The translations under genes and the position numbers were made by a program. Source: Cristatella mucedo (lineage: Eukaryota; Bryozoa; Phylactolaemata; Cristatellidae). From it: a DNA stretch of 64,000 nucleotides. The DNA is taken from assembly GCA_009760855.2 (NCBI GenBank), contig WPIO01000005.1, positions 13,411,001 to 13,475,000 on the forward strand. The letters run 5' to 3'. Under the pieces are notes generated by a model. The model was not told where the DNA came from, did not search any database, and worked only from the letters and a program-made list of their open reading frames with translations. Shown in pieces: positions 22,851-59,550 of this stretch; the stretch's first letter is position 1; the number at the start of each line of letters is the position of its first letter.

Positions 22851-23420
22851 CACAGCTGTCTGCGGTCATGTGACGATCGAGGGCGTCTGCTCAGCGGACA
22901 GGGTGCCTGTCGCCGGGAGGAGGGTTATGCGGTCAACTAACATTGATGGGCATTCAGAAGAGTGAGTAGGCAGATTCTGGCTTCGGCGACGTCTGGCAGG
23001 CCGAGGTTCAGTCGGCTGCCAGCAAAAATGGGATGCCTGTTGGTCATTCGGTCGCCAACGGAAGCGTCCGACATACCCCCTGACCCTTTAACCAGCTTTC
23101 GAGAACTTCTGATTAATTTAACAGGCTAAATATTATTTTATTAAACATAGCTAGAAATGTTTCGTCCATATCGGCTCACTTTGTTCCTGGAAAAAGCGAG
23201 CACGGCAGAAACGGTGCGGATTGCACGGTACCAATCGCGTGAGGGTGGGAGGGGCGGAACTAGAACACACCAAATCTTGCCTTTCGGCCTTGGTAGCTTA
23301 CAAAAAATTCATTTCAATGGTTTATGTTTTAATTTTTGTATTTGTTCTATTTCATTAATGCATTTTATTCTGCGATATCATGTGTTCGATGACTTCAACG
23401 ACATCCGCGATCGGGCTCTG
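22851..23420. other. TTC8: Upstream region of TTC8
   Basis: Mixed sequence before the TTC8 start, no repeat recognised. It probably holds the promoter and 5' UTR. No TATA box stands out. An in-frame TAA at 23427-23429 closes any extension of the TTC8 frame upstream. Confidence 0.35.
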
Positions 23421-23422
23421 GA

Positions 23423-23430
23423 ATGGTAAC
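23423..23430 (+). promoter_or_regulatory. TTC8: RFX/X-box-type half-site
   Basis: ATGGTAAC matches the right half of the X-box bound by RFX factors (AT then RGYAAC), 45 bp before the ATG, within the short distance usual for ciliary genes. The left half (TCTGGA) matches poorly, so this is a half-site only. The surrounding ATGGTA..TACCAT (23423-23444) is also an inverted repeat. Confidence 0.4.
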
Positions 23431-23474
23431 CGGCTGGGTACCATAGACGCTTCCGGTGGCTCGGCGGCCGTACC

Positions 23475-49487
<26,013 letters not shown>

Positions 49488-49870
49488 GAGTCATCGGCAT
49501 TGCTGCTGCATCCGTCCGTGTGCAGATGCTGGCAATTTTTTCTGCTAACCTTTTTCCTTGCGTCCTTATATTTATTGATCTTGTCCTGCTGGATTAGTGG
49601 TGCTCAGGAATGGCACTTCCTTAGCAGGTGATTGTTAAATCTCGGTCACTTCTGGCTGTGTAAGAACTCCCTGTCGACAGTTTGGCGTCCTGTATGCCGA
49701 CTGAGCCGGCAGTGTCCACGGTCACTTAGCTGTCTGGGTTTGTGGAGTGACGACCCGCGGTTCTGTCAGCATGTGCTAAACCATTTCTGAATGTCCCTAA
49801 ATGATTGTTTGAGGTCTATCGCGACTGTGGCGAAAGCTGTTAGTATCTTTTTTTTTCTTGCTCCATGGCA

Positions 49871-49876
49871 ATTAAA
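49871..49876 (+). terminator. TTC8: Possible poly(A) signal of TTC8
   Basis: ATTAAA, 384 bp after the stop, with a T/G-rich stretch (TTCTTGTTTGCTC) about 20 bp later. No AATAAA lies closer. Unproven. Confidence 0.3.
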
Positions 49877-49879
49877 TAA

Positions 49880-50700
49880 TGGTTGTTAGAGATTCTTGTT
49901 TGCTCTCCATATCGGCAGGGAGTATGGCTGACTGTCTTGTACCTTCTTAGGAGTGGCAAGCACGTCAGATCAGACGTATCCTGCCTGTCTTGTGCATTCT
50001 AAAGGTTAAATCTTCAGATGCATGCTGCTGCTGTGGCAAGTCAAAGGTGAGGCTAGATTATAGCATTGTGCTTTTTTCTCCGATTGCCATGCCGCATGGT
50101 TGCGTCTGCACATACACTCTTATCCAAGTCGACATTCACCGTTGCCATCACTGTATAAGCTGTTAACAGAGACAAGAGTCGGCATCATTTGTAAATGCTA
50201 TATCATATCGTCGTCTGAGAAATATATAGTACGAATGACATGCTCAAAGCAATGCCTTTGCTTGAGCATGGCCATGGAAAGGATGGCATTGTTGTATGAG
50301 CTGCATAGGTAAGGACTGCTGGCTTTGCTCTTGTGCTGGTCAGCCATGGCTACCAGTGTGGGAGCCTGTATAGGGGAAAGCCACAAGTAGCCACGAAAAG
50401 ATGGCTGGTGCAGCCGTAGTCATGCCACAGAGCCATGGTCAGTTTGTACGGTTTGTTCGGGTAATGGCCGTGATCTCGGCAAATGGGTTACCGGAAGGCT
50501 GAGGGGTGGCAACAGCCCGACACGAGTGCTGTACCCACCAACACTCACCAGCCTCGTGAATTGAAGACATTCGATCCTCAGATCCTGTTGTGTTTCCTAT
50601 GCCACCGAAAGACATTATAGATGTATAAAGCGAAAATGAACACCGCGTAGGTAAACAGAATGCACTAAAAAAACGCTGCACCAGGGGCTGCCCACAAGGT
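49880..50700. other. No recognised gene
   Basis: Sequence after TTC8 with only short frames. No repeat named. Confidence 0.3.
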
Positions 50701-51300
50701 AAGTACATTATTTCTCTTACTTGACTATAATTCCAAGTCTGTTGCATATCACCATAAGAGAACAAATATCTACCCAGGTGCTTTACAATTTTCGGCAAAA
50801 GAAGCGATAGACCAGAGTAAGGACCAGCAGGGTATCATTCGCAGACCTGCCTGCAAAACACACGAACAGACACCCAGAGCTACTGGTTAGTAAGGTCCCT
50901 GCTTTGTAACATGCACTGAATCATGCACATCTAAGCATGCAAAGGACATTACACAAAAAAGTTAACTGTGACCAAGGAAAAGCTGAGCAGAACTTATGCA
51001 TCCTTAGCTGAGCTTAGCTTAAATGATGACAAGTCACTGCAGGTGGGGACAGACGCTGAATGTGAATTCTAGACTTCCGATGCTTACAAACTAAGGGCAC
51101 AATCACCAAACGATTACGACTCACAAACAAGCATGCTTCCCAGTGTTGCCGTAGCGGCTTCTGCACTAGGGTCCTATGCCATAAACACAGTGTGCATAAC
51201 GGCGTTAGTCCTTGCCAACTCTGGACAATCATGCCGCAGCAGCATCGAGCTTGGGAGCTCTCAGCTAGCGACGAGTAGATGCTGCTCCAATACAGGCTGT
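50700..51300 (-). mobile_element. Repeat family C, longer copy
   Basis: Begins with the antisense of the shared LINE 3' end (CACCATAAGAGAACAAATAT, CTACCCAGGTGCTTTACAAT) and continues with sequence similar to 2030-2470. It may be the 3' region of a third CR1/L2-like LINE. The right boundary is unclear. Confidence 0.45.
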
Positions 51301-51920
51301 ATAACCATTACCATCCAAAGCTGAGGCCGCGGAAAGGTCGGTTCGCTCTTGGCACGTGACCAAAGTGCAATAGGTCACTGCTAGCAAGGTTCGTGAAAAA
51401 CAAGCGAAGCAGAGTCGCACGTGGCACTGGCGTGCCCGTGCCTGCAAAAGATTGGATTAGTGGCTCTAACTGTTTCGCAATTTTAGCTGCAAAGAACAGT
51501 AGCTGATTGAGTATTAACCAGCCATTTGGATCTGAATAGCTAAGGAGTTGACCTCGGGTTGACAGCTTTAGCCAAGTGAAGAGCAGAGAGCAGAACATCG
51601 AGAGCTGACGGTAGACGTAGAGCACGGCAGCAAGAAAGAACGCCTCAATATGACAAGATCATGTCCTTAGTGTACAACAGTCTATTTGTCGTACGTGGAT
51701 CCAGCACCGCCCATAGTATACTACTCACTGGAAAACCCAAATCATGACAGACCGACTGCTCCATGTGTTAGGCTGCTTTCAAAACAGACTTACCGTACGT
51801 CAGCATATTACCGGTTCTCAATCATTACAACTCAGGGACCGCTAAAATTATCTGCACTCTTAGTCTAGCTGACGGAGCACGCCAATGTTTCACCAACGAT
51901 TCTGGTTAACTCTCTCGCGT
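51301..51920. other. No recognised gene
   Basis: Only short frames; perhaps more of family C up to about 51640, but unsupported. Confidence 0.25.
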
Positions 51921-51921
51921 G

Positions 51922-51988
<67 letters not shown>

Positions 51989-52085
51989 CTCACTTTATCT
52001 CTCTCTCTCTCTCTTCTCTTTCTCTCTCTCACTCTCTCCTTTCTCTCTCTCTTCTTCTCTTTGCCCTCTCTCGATCCTCTCTCTT
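51921..52085. repeat. CT microsatellite
   Basis: CT repeat with TTTCT and CCTCT breaks, followed by CT-rich sequence to about 52175. Confidence 0.95.
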
Positions 52086-52199
52086 TGCTCTTGCATTTCC
52101 TTCCTGTAATCCCCACAGCCCTTCCCTCGGTCTTAGACTCGGCTGTCCATATCTCTTTCTCTTTTTTTCTTCTATTCTACCGAATCCACCGGCACTGCC

Positions 52200-52680
52200 C
52201 GCCCTTAGGTTTTGTCGCTCACTTTTAGGTTCCTTCATTCTTTGGCTCCAGCCTACCTATCAGATCTACTACCCCATCAGGCCAAGCATCGTACCACCAC
52301 TTTTCGGAATCTAACTGTTTATTTATACCTCGTACAAACCTCAAATCCTTTGGAGACGGTGCATTTAGTTCGTATGCTCCCGAAGCCTGGAACTCACTCC
52401 AGACTTGCGTCACGACATCCCCTGACTTGACCACATTTAAAAAAACTTAAAAACACATCCATTTATCACAGCATTTAGTGGGTCCCTGTGATTCGTCCGT
52501 AATGTGCTTATGCATGCTGACCCTTGCATGTCACCCCTGACCATATCATTCATGCTGTTTATCAAGCACGATGCCACTCGCCATTCGATCGTGTTTCATT
52601 TACAGCAAATGTGAAGCGCCTAGAAAAAGATTGAGTTCTCTGAGTGTGCTTTATCGAGTGCATTATTATTATTATTACCT
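52200..52680 (+). mobile_element. LINE family A, 3' copy
   Basis: Starts at GTTTTGTCGCTCACTTTTAG (VLSLTFR), carries the end of the RT C-terminus, the 3' UTR (a piece between 52520 and 52530 is missing) and an ATT tail. Confidence 0.87.
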
Positions 52681-53084
52681 TTGCCTCTCTCTCTCTCTCT
52701 CTTCAACTTTCTATTCAGCTCACATCGGATAACCATCGGGTAACCACTGGCCGGCCTAACAAGGATTCTTTTGCATCGTGCACGGTACTGCTACGTGCAG
52801 CATGATAAAAATAGGGATACGGTTCAATCATTAGTCTTCACGTTATTTACTGTCTCGGTAGCACTTTTGCCTGAGACCGTAGCTAGGCTCTGCTTTTCCT
52901 AACATTGTACTGCTATGGTGGACCAGTAGCTCAAAGTAATTAACTGGCTGCAGGCAGCCAGACTTACAGGCTGCTGCTGGTCTGACTTAAAAAGGGCATC
53001 ATTAACTTCCAGCACATACGACTGAACCGACACCGCTACTATCTATGTGAGCATCATGGGCAGGGTACCTTTGCTACGCAATAG

Positions 53085-53312
53085 GGGAGAAAGTTTAGGC
53101 ATTCGGTAGCACACAGACTTCGTCTCATGCAGCAAAGAGAAAGTAGGAAGCATAGCATAGTAAGGAGAGCAGTTGAGGTAGTGAGTAGCATGGAAGTAAC
53201 AGGTCAGGACCGCTGGACAGGATGTGCCATGGTCGGCTGCAGGAGAGTAGTTGTCGTTGCACAATAATTGTGCAAGTGAGTTCCACAGTCTAGGACCTGC
53301 AGAGCTAAAGTA
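53085..53312 (-). mobile_element. LINE family B fragment
   Basis: Antisense of the B C-terminus (reverse of [18 protein letters not shown]). It ends at GACCTGCAGAGCTAAAG. The ACATT tail is missing, so the 3' end was lost. Confidence 0.8.
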
Positions 53313-53429
53313 AGAGCTAGATTTTGTCTTGCCTGTCTGGTAAGCTGTAACTGGATCTTTGAATCGGGGATATGGATGAATTCAGAGTGCCCAATGTTCG
53401 TACATCCTGCCAGTCGTAAAGGTCTAAGC

Positions 53430-53960
53430 TGCCATATCTGACCCTATCTCACTGATCTCCACTGGTTTCCCAATTCTTATCCCCCCTATTATTGACTATT
53501 GACTCTGTCGATGCTCTGTCACTCACTCGGGACACGATGTTCCGTCACTAACTTTTAGGTCCCTTCCTTTTCTTGCTCTGCCCTACCTATCTAGAATACT
53601 TGTAAGTCAAGTTTTGCCCCGGCTCGTCTGCTCCAAGTCGTTTAGCAGTGCCTCTAACCAACTTCAATTCCTTTGGAAAGCATGCCTTCAGTTAGCATGC
53701 TCCCAAAGCCAGGAACTCACTCTCGAGTGACCGACTCACTCACTCACTGACGTCAGGACATCCCCTGACTTGACTATATCAACCTCTATAATGAGCTAGG
53801 TTTGCTATTTTCGTATTTATTTAGTCAGTTAGGTGCAGCCCTGGTCTGGACCAGGGGTAAGCCTTTAATGATAAAGGTAGTGGGCTTAAGCCCAGCAGCA
53901 TATGTAAAGCGAATGTACAGAGATTAAGTGCTTTTTAGAATACTACAGTTTTTAGTTTGT
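53430..53960 (+). mobile_element. Old LINE A, then SINE-2
   Basis: 53430-53800 keeps LINE A words (CACTGGTTTCCCAATTCTTA, CTGCCCTACCTATCTAG, CCTTTGGAAAGCATGCCTTC, CCCCTGACTTGACTATA). 53838-53950 is SINE-2 (CCTGGTCTGGACCAGGGGTA, GTGGGCTTAAGCCC, ATGTAAAGCGAATGTACAGA, GATTAAGTGC). Confidence 0.6.
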
Positions 53961-54684
53961 TAATAAAGTCCCATACAGTCAAAAGGAGCCATGCATGCAT
54001 ACATTATGTTGTGATATTTGTAGAACTACTACGACGGTACAGCAGTCATGAGTGTCATGTCGAAAAGAAGAAAGGGGGTGATAATTTTCTAATTTGCATG
54101 TGTAGCTGCAACAGGCACTCTCATAGCTGAAATTGAACACGCCTTGCTTCGCCTGCCCTTGGGAAGTGGCGGTCATGCATAAACAGGATCTGCATTGATT
54201 CTTCATGTGGGCTTACTATATTGTCAATATAAATTTAAAGATGGTCAGCACGTCTGTATATTCTATACATGCCAGTCAAGGCCGATTTACTACCCGGTGC
54301 ATATGAATAAATATCTTAGAATTAAGTATAGGTTCGTTTTATATGATAACTATTATTTATGAAATAGAAGACTTCTTTATTTTTTCTCCTATACAAACTT
54401 TTGCTCCATTAGTTGAACGCTCTAAACTTGACGGTCGGTACTAGCCTCGTTAGCCTTGCCATACTGACGACAAGTGGAGTGAAACGATCTTCCTGCCCCC
54501 TCCTATCTCTGTCTCTCTCTTTCTGTCTCCCTGTCTGTCCGCCTGTCTGTCTGTCTGTCTTATTGTATTTACCTAATCCAAGGCTCTCCTTTTCCTACGG
54601 AACCACGACTAAACGAGGCCGAGCATTGGCTATTGTTTAGCTACATTTGTCCAACGCAACAGCAGGTCACGGGTGCAAGTAGGA
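53961..54684. other. No recognised gene
   Basis: AT-rich to 54410, then CT-rich with GTCTGTCTGTCTGTCT near 54545. No exon or repeat family. Confidence 0.3.
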
Positions 54685-54840
54685 CAAGCTGGTTTGGTCC
54701 AGCGGTTAAGGTGCTCGCCCCCCCCCCGACCAAGGTCTGGCTGAGGTCGTGGGCTCGAGCCCGGAGGCATATGTGAAGTGCCTGAATAGAGATTAAGTTC
54801 TCTTGGGGCGCTATACAAATGAATATACAAATGAATTAAT
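54685..54840 (+). mobile_element. SINE-2 copy, best preserved
   Basis: A box TGGTTTGGTCCAGCGGTTAAGG, GACCAAGGTCTGGCTGAGGTC, B box GTGGGCTCGAGCCC, then ATGTGAAGTGCCTGAATAGA, GATTAAGTTCTCTTGGGGCG, CTATACAAATGAAT and an AT-rich tail. Head tRNA-derived, 3' end like LINE A. Confidence 0.85.
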
Positions 54841-55029
54841 TATATTTAAGGACGATGCAGCAGCAGCACAGACAGACGGCGCTCGCTGCATTAGCAGCCT
54901 TTCGTACGTATATCGAGACAGCTTTCTCCCTCTTAAATAAAAGAGTTTGCTGATCCTGGCCGCCGAAGGTCGAGCACGAAGTTCGAGTTGTTTCTGGGCT
55001 GCCATGCAGCTTGCATCTAACTGCACATG

Positions 55030-57150
55030 CCGCCTGTAGGCGATAGCTGTTTATCGGCGCCACCGCCGAGCCACGCGGTCGCTGCTTGACGATTCGCGCG
55101 CGCGGCTGGCGTCTCCGGCTGCCCAGTGTGACACCGTCGGCGTTCTCGCATCGGGCAGCAAGCAGGCGAAACCAGCGCTGCCCTTGCGCGTGAACGCGTG
55201 CACGCGGGAGTGTGAAAGTGCTTGGTTGCATGCGGTGAGTGTGAGCTACTTGCCTCGAGGCCGTGTGGCGCGAAAACAGCCGCCTGCGAGGTGGCAGCCA
55301 TGCAAAGCGTGCGATGACGAACTTTCTGCGCCAGACCTTTACGTCAGCCGTCGTCAGCTGCGATTTCTGAATGCAACGATGCCGCTATGCCTGTCGCTTC
55401 GTGCCTCATGAGCGACCGCCTCGTTCGTGGGCTGTGCTGCTGGTGAGCGGTTGCCCAGAAAGAAATTTGAGTTCTCTGAAGGTGCTATACAACTGTACTA
55501 TTCTAATGTTGTTGTTGCCGTCGCTGTTTATGCTGCTTTCTGCAAGTGTGGCTGCGAGTCGACCCTACCTGCTTCTTGTCTCTCCTGCTTCCACAAGTTC
55601 TCCATTGTGCTACTACCGAGAAGCCAACATCCGACTCCGATTTGACCCGGCGCCATCCTCCCGGGCGCAGGTTGAGCAGCCGGTAACATAAATCAAAGAA
55701 ACTGCCTAAGAGAATTAGGCTGCTGCATCAGTACCCATACCGCACCCAGCCAGCGAGCAGCCGCGATCAGGATGACCACTAGTATGAACAGGTCAAGCCA
55801 GGTCATGCTTCCCAGAGCCAGCCTTTGTATGACTCGTTGCTGCGGCTTGCCCCCCACCCGGCAGCAGCCATCCTCACCGCAGCCCGCTGCCGCAGCCACC
55901 TCAGCGTGGCCCTGCGGTGCCCCTTCCAGTGCTGCTGCGGTGGCTGCTGGGTAGCGGCAGCTGCTCCTCGGGCTCCAGCTGCAGGAGCAGCTGTCTGCGA
56001 CTGGCTTGCTGGGAAGCAGCGAGCCAGTTATACAAAGCAGTCACGGCGCCGTGCCGCCTGACTGCTCGTATTGGGTCGTGTAATTCGGTTGCTCGGTAGT
56101 AGTAGGCCCCCATGTACGCCCCGATGATGATCCGGCGGCGATGCTAAGCCTTTGTAAAGCGAAATGAACGATTTCTAGTCGTGCTTACTCATAATTCGGT
56201 CAGCGGGGAAAGACATGAGAAATGCCGAGTCTGCTGCAGCAGGCTGGACCGGGCCGAGCGTGCCAGGCATGCGCGAAGCCGAGGAGGGAGAGCGAGCACC
56301 TGTGTGCTGCTCGAAGCGCTAGAGCGCAGCGAGCGAGGGGACACCTGCCTGGCACACCCCCCCCAGGCCTGCGGTCTAGCGAAGGCACCAGCTTGAAGGA
56401 GGAGGCGCTTGCATTCCGACTCGACGCCGGCGGCGCAGCCGGCCAACTGCGCCTCGCACTTGTAGCCGCCTTGCGCCACCGCACTGGTAGGTGTTTCGTG
56501 CAGCCGGTCGGTCGCAGGGAAGCGAAGGGATGGTACTCGATCACATCTAGGTCAAACTCTGCCTGCCGAGTCACAAAACAGCGCTGCTCCCTGGCAAGTA
56601 GCGTCTGCTCGCCAGGCGGTGGGCAGCAGCAGCAGCAGGGAAAGGTAGCTTGCGAGGGAAGTGTCGCGCCCGATTCGCCGGGCTCTTTTATCAAAGAGAT
56701 CCGAAAATAGATAATTGCAGCACCATCCGCTGGCTGAGCCACTTCCACTACTCACTCATACGACAGAAACTCATACGACAGGATCCTTGAGAGAAAGGGC
56801 AGCGAGAGAGGCGAGACCGACCAAGACAGCACTCTGAGCGGGCATAGCCATCAGAAGCACTTACAATCGCTGTCAAAATCAGCTGCTCCACGCGGCTTCG
56901 GTCACTGCATCGTCTGCATCTGGTGCCTTCTTGTTTAGCACAGCTGCAGCTGGAGCAGGGCTAGTAAGCGCAGCAATGGCGGCCTCATCAGCGGCCACGG
57001 TTTGCTGCCGGCTTGTAGGGCATCTCGGGGAGAGGGAATTGGGGGGGATCTTAACACAGCTAGCGACCCGAGCTCTCACTTGGGGGCCACTTGTCGACTG
57101 TAAGCCTTTCGCCGGCAGCCTGCTTTCATAGTCATCGGCTGGCGGCGAGG
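55030..57150 (-). other. GC-rich island, possible unknown gene
   Basis: GC-rich with CpG, open frames in many phases. The most protein-like readings are on the minus strand: 56748-56200 (includes RQAEFDLDVIEYHPFASLRP), 56479-56189 (KCEAQLAGCAAGVESECKRL), 56113-55901 (RRRIIIGAYMGAYYYRATEL begins just upstream of the Met), and 55899-55693. None matches a family I know and no splice model joins them. High GC alone lengthens open frames. Confidence 0.25.
55693..55899 (-). CDS. Small ORF with one membrane segment
   Basis: 68 codons, ATG to stop. Residues about 37-57 (FILVVILIAAARWLGAVWVL) would form one transmembrane helix, followed by a short polar tail ending QPNSLRQFL. No known family. It may be the last exon of a gene on this strand or a chance frame in GC-rich DNA. 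Confidence 0.2.
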   Translation of the reverse strand: MAAAAGCGEDGCCRVGGKPQQRVIQRLALGSMTWLDLFILVVILIAAARWLGAVWVLMQQPNSLRQFL

Positions 57151-57177
57151 ATTCGGAATGTCGCGGAAAAGCCTCAT

Positions 57178-57305
57178 TTCTAAAGCGTCCGAAGAGCCTT
57201 AATGGCTATCAGTTAGCAGTAATGGATCGCCCACGGCAGGATTCGAACCGACGACCTAAGTAGGGAAGAGCGAGCACCTTATCTCCTAGGCTATCGGGGT
57301 CCGAT
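57178..57305 (-). mobile_element. SINE-1 copy
   Basis: Reverse strand: CGATAGCCTAGGAGATAAGG, TAGGTCGTCGGTTCGAATCC (perfect B box), GTGGGCGATCCATTACTGC, TGATAGCCATTAAGGCTCTT. Confidence 0.75.
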
Positions 57306-57960
57306 GGCTATTCCTCGGGGTGCCTATGCCTATAACTTATAGCTTATGTTTTTGAAAAATCACACGATATTCCATGCGACTTCTGCTTCTTTCCTCAGGC
57401 TCGCGGGCTTGTTCCGGTTGTTGCTGGCTCCAGCGGCAGAAGCAAGCGCTCGGGCGGCCGCAGTCCGCAGTCGTACCACGGAGCGCTCAACCTGCTGCAG
57501 CGAGTGCCTCGGCCGCCCTTTGAACAAACCAGTGCAGCTCCTGGCCCAGTCAAGCTCTTGCATTTCCATGTCCAATTCCAACATGAGTATACACGCGCAA
57601 ATCAACAAGTTATCTCCCCTTTGCCCGGCTTTTTCACTCAAATCACCTTTGCTGTACCGCAATGTGCCTATTGTAAATACATCACAAAAGTGTTGAGCGT
57701 CTGTCCTACCATTCGTCGTTAAGAGCAATCGGGTCTCGGTATCCGGGTAATGAGCGGTGCCTTGATATATCCTCGGAATCAAGGCTGCGAACCGGAAGTT
57801 TTTCCGGAAACTAATTGTAAGCGACGCGGTGTGCGGCAGCGCCCAGGTGTGGGCCCAGTTTTCCGCAGAGGGAAGCAACCGTGCTGTCGTTCAGCTCGGT
57901 AACGCTCAGCCCGCGGGGGGGACGGCGCACTACCTTCGCTTGTTTAATATCGATATTTTC
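57306..57960. other. No recognised gene
   Basis: A minus-strand frame of 172 codons (57878-57360) is the longest non-repeat frame here, but it has no motif I recognise. Unassigned. Confidence 0.25.
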
Positions 57961-57964
57961 AAAT

Positions 57965-58300
57965 AAAATATATTGTCTACAAACGTGGCGTGCGGCTCAC
58001 ACGTTCGGTCAGTACTGGGCCGCAAACACGGCGCTCGTAACGACGCTAGTCTCAGCCGACGCGCGACGGTTACTGGTAACGGAACGCCTGAACCTTGCAG
58101 CACCTTGCCTAGCGACGAAGAGCGCTCATTACTGAACATAGCAAGTTCGTATCCGCAATGTAGACAAGCCCATTCAACAGCAGGGGACGGTTACAGGCGT
58201 TCAACAGCGGCTGTGACGTACACCAACACGGTTTCGTGGCCTAGAGCTCAAACCAGCTCCAATGCCAATGCCCCGAGTCTGGAATCCCATCTGTATGCCA
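57965..58300 (+). repeat. Dispersed repeat D, copy 2
   Basis: Matches 16485-16800 across most of its length. A shorter match (ATGCTAGTCCTAGCCAACGC) lies at 59985-60125. Function unknown; probably a transposon without coding capacity. Confidence 0.6.
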
Positions 58301-58439
58301 TAAGTCTTAGTATCGGCCTGACACTCACCATAATAACGGCGCCGCGAAATCGTAGCTCCGAAAACACTCACGGCATGAGCTCGTGGCCGCAAGCAACTGG
58401 CCGAAACCTGTGCTGCAAAGGAAGCACGTCAACAAGGTT

Positions 58440-59045
58440 AGTGAGAACAACATCGGTACATATAAGCATACAATGGACAACTACCGTGGACCCTGAGAAT
58501 GCTATGAATAGAATGTACGTTTTTAGTTTCTTTTTAAATGCCGTCCAGTCAGGGGATGTGGTGACGTCAGTAGGGCTTTAGTTCCGGGCTTTGGGAGCAT
58601 ACGAACTAAAGACGGTCTCGTACGTAAAACGATCTCCAAAGGATTTGAGGTTGGGTCGCGGTACGGCTAAATTACTTCAGTCTGACCGCTGCACCCACGA
58701 TGGACAAGCTTGGCTGTAGAGTTTTGCACCAACTTTAAGCGCATGATTGCATAGGCCGGAAGACCTGCTATCGATTTTCAGAAGTCTAGACGGTATCTAA
58801 CAAATACATGGACCAGTTTGGACGCAGTATCCCTGCTTAAGCAGGCCCAATTGCTTGCAATGCTACGTAGCTGAAAGTACGCAGACTTGACTGTGGAGCT
58901 GACGTGGTCGTGTAGTGGAAGGTCACTGGAACTGGGCACATGAGTTTCGTGCAGATGCAATAGGAGATACGCTGGCAGGGCCCATTCTAAGTGACATGTT
59001 TTCTTATTTCTGAGTCGCATTAGGCCCGTAGCCTGTAAGTTGGTT
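58440..59045 (-). mobile_element. Old LINE family A, left part
   Basis: Antisense from the 3' coding end to the RT region. It continues after the insertion at 59376-59550 (CATTCATTCCATTTGTGAAA, GTTTGCTGCCATC). Confidence 0.75.
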
Positions 59046-59375
59046 GTCCCTCCCAACTTGCGTCAGAACATCCCCTGACTTGACCACATTTAAAAAGAAG
59101 TTAAAAACACACCTATTTAGGACAGCATTTAGTGGCTCCCTGTGATTCGTCCTTCATGTGCTTATGCGTGCTGACACTGTGCATGCTGCCACTAACCACA
59201 TTTGCATGCTGACCCTGTGCATGCCACCCCTAACCATGTTATTCATGTTGTTCATCAAGCATGATACCACTTATCATTCGATCGTGTTTCCATTGCAGCA
59301 AATGTAAAGCGCCTAGAAAGAGATTGAGTTCTCTGAGGGCGCTTTATCAAGTGCATTATTATTATTATTATTATC
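59046..59375 (+). mobile_element. Young LINE A 3' copy nested in old LINE A
   Basis: 330 bp: CTCCCAACTTGCGTCAGAAC, CCCCTGACTTGACCACATTT, 3' UTR, GAGATTGAGTTCTCTGAGGG, CGCTTTATCAAGTGC and about six ATT units. It is close to the young copies at 45260-45660 and is flanked by halves of an antisense A. Confidence 0.87.
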
Positions 59376-59550
59376 GTCGTCATTCATTCCATTTGTGAAA
59401 GTTTGCTGCCATCTAGATGCGGATGTCAAAAATACACTCAGCAAGTGAATTGAGAGAGTTCGACGTGCTGAAAGGCTAGGAGGGATTAAAGCACAGATAC
59501 GGCTTCGCGTCGGCTTCGTAGAAATTCTAGATTGTGCTTGACAATTATAC
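59376..59550 (-). mobile_element. Old LINE family A, right part
   Basis: Continues 58440-59045. Same phrases as 37185-37335. Confidence 0.65.
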
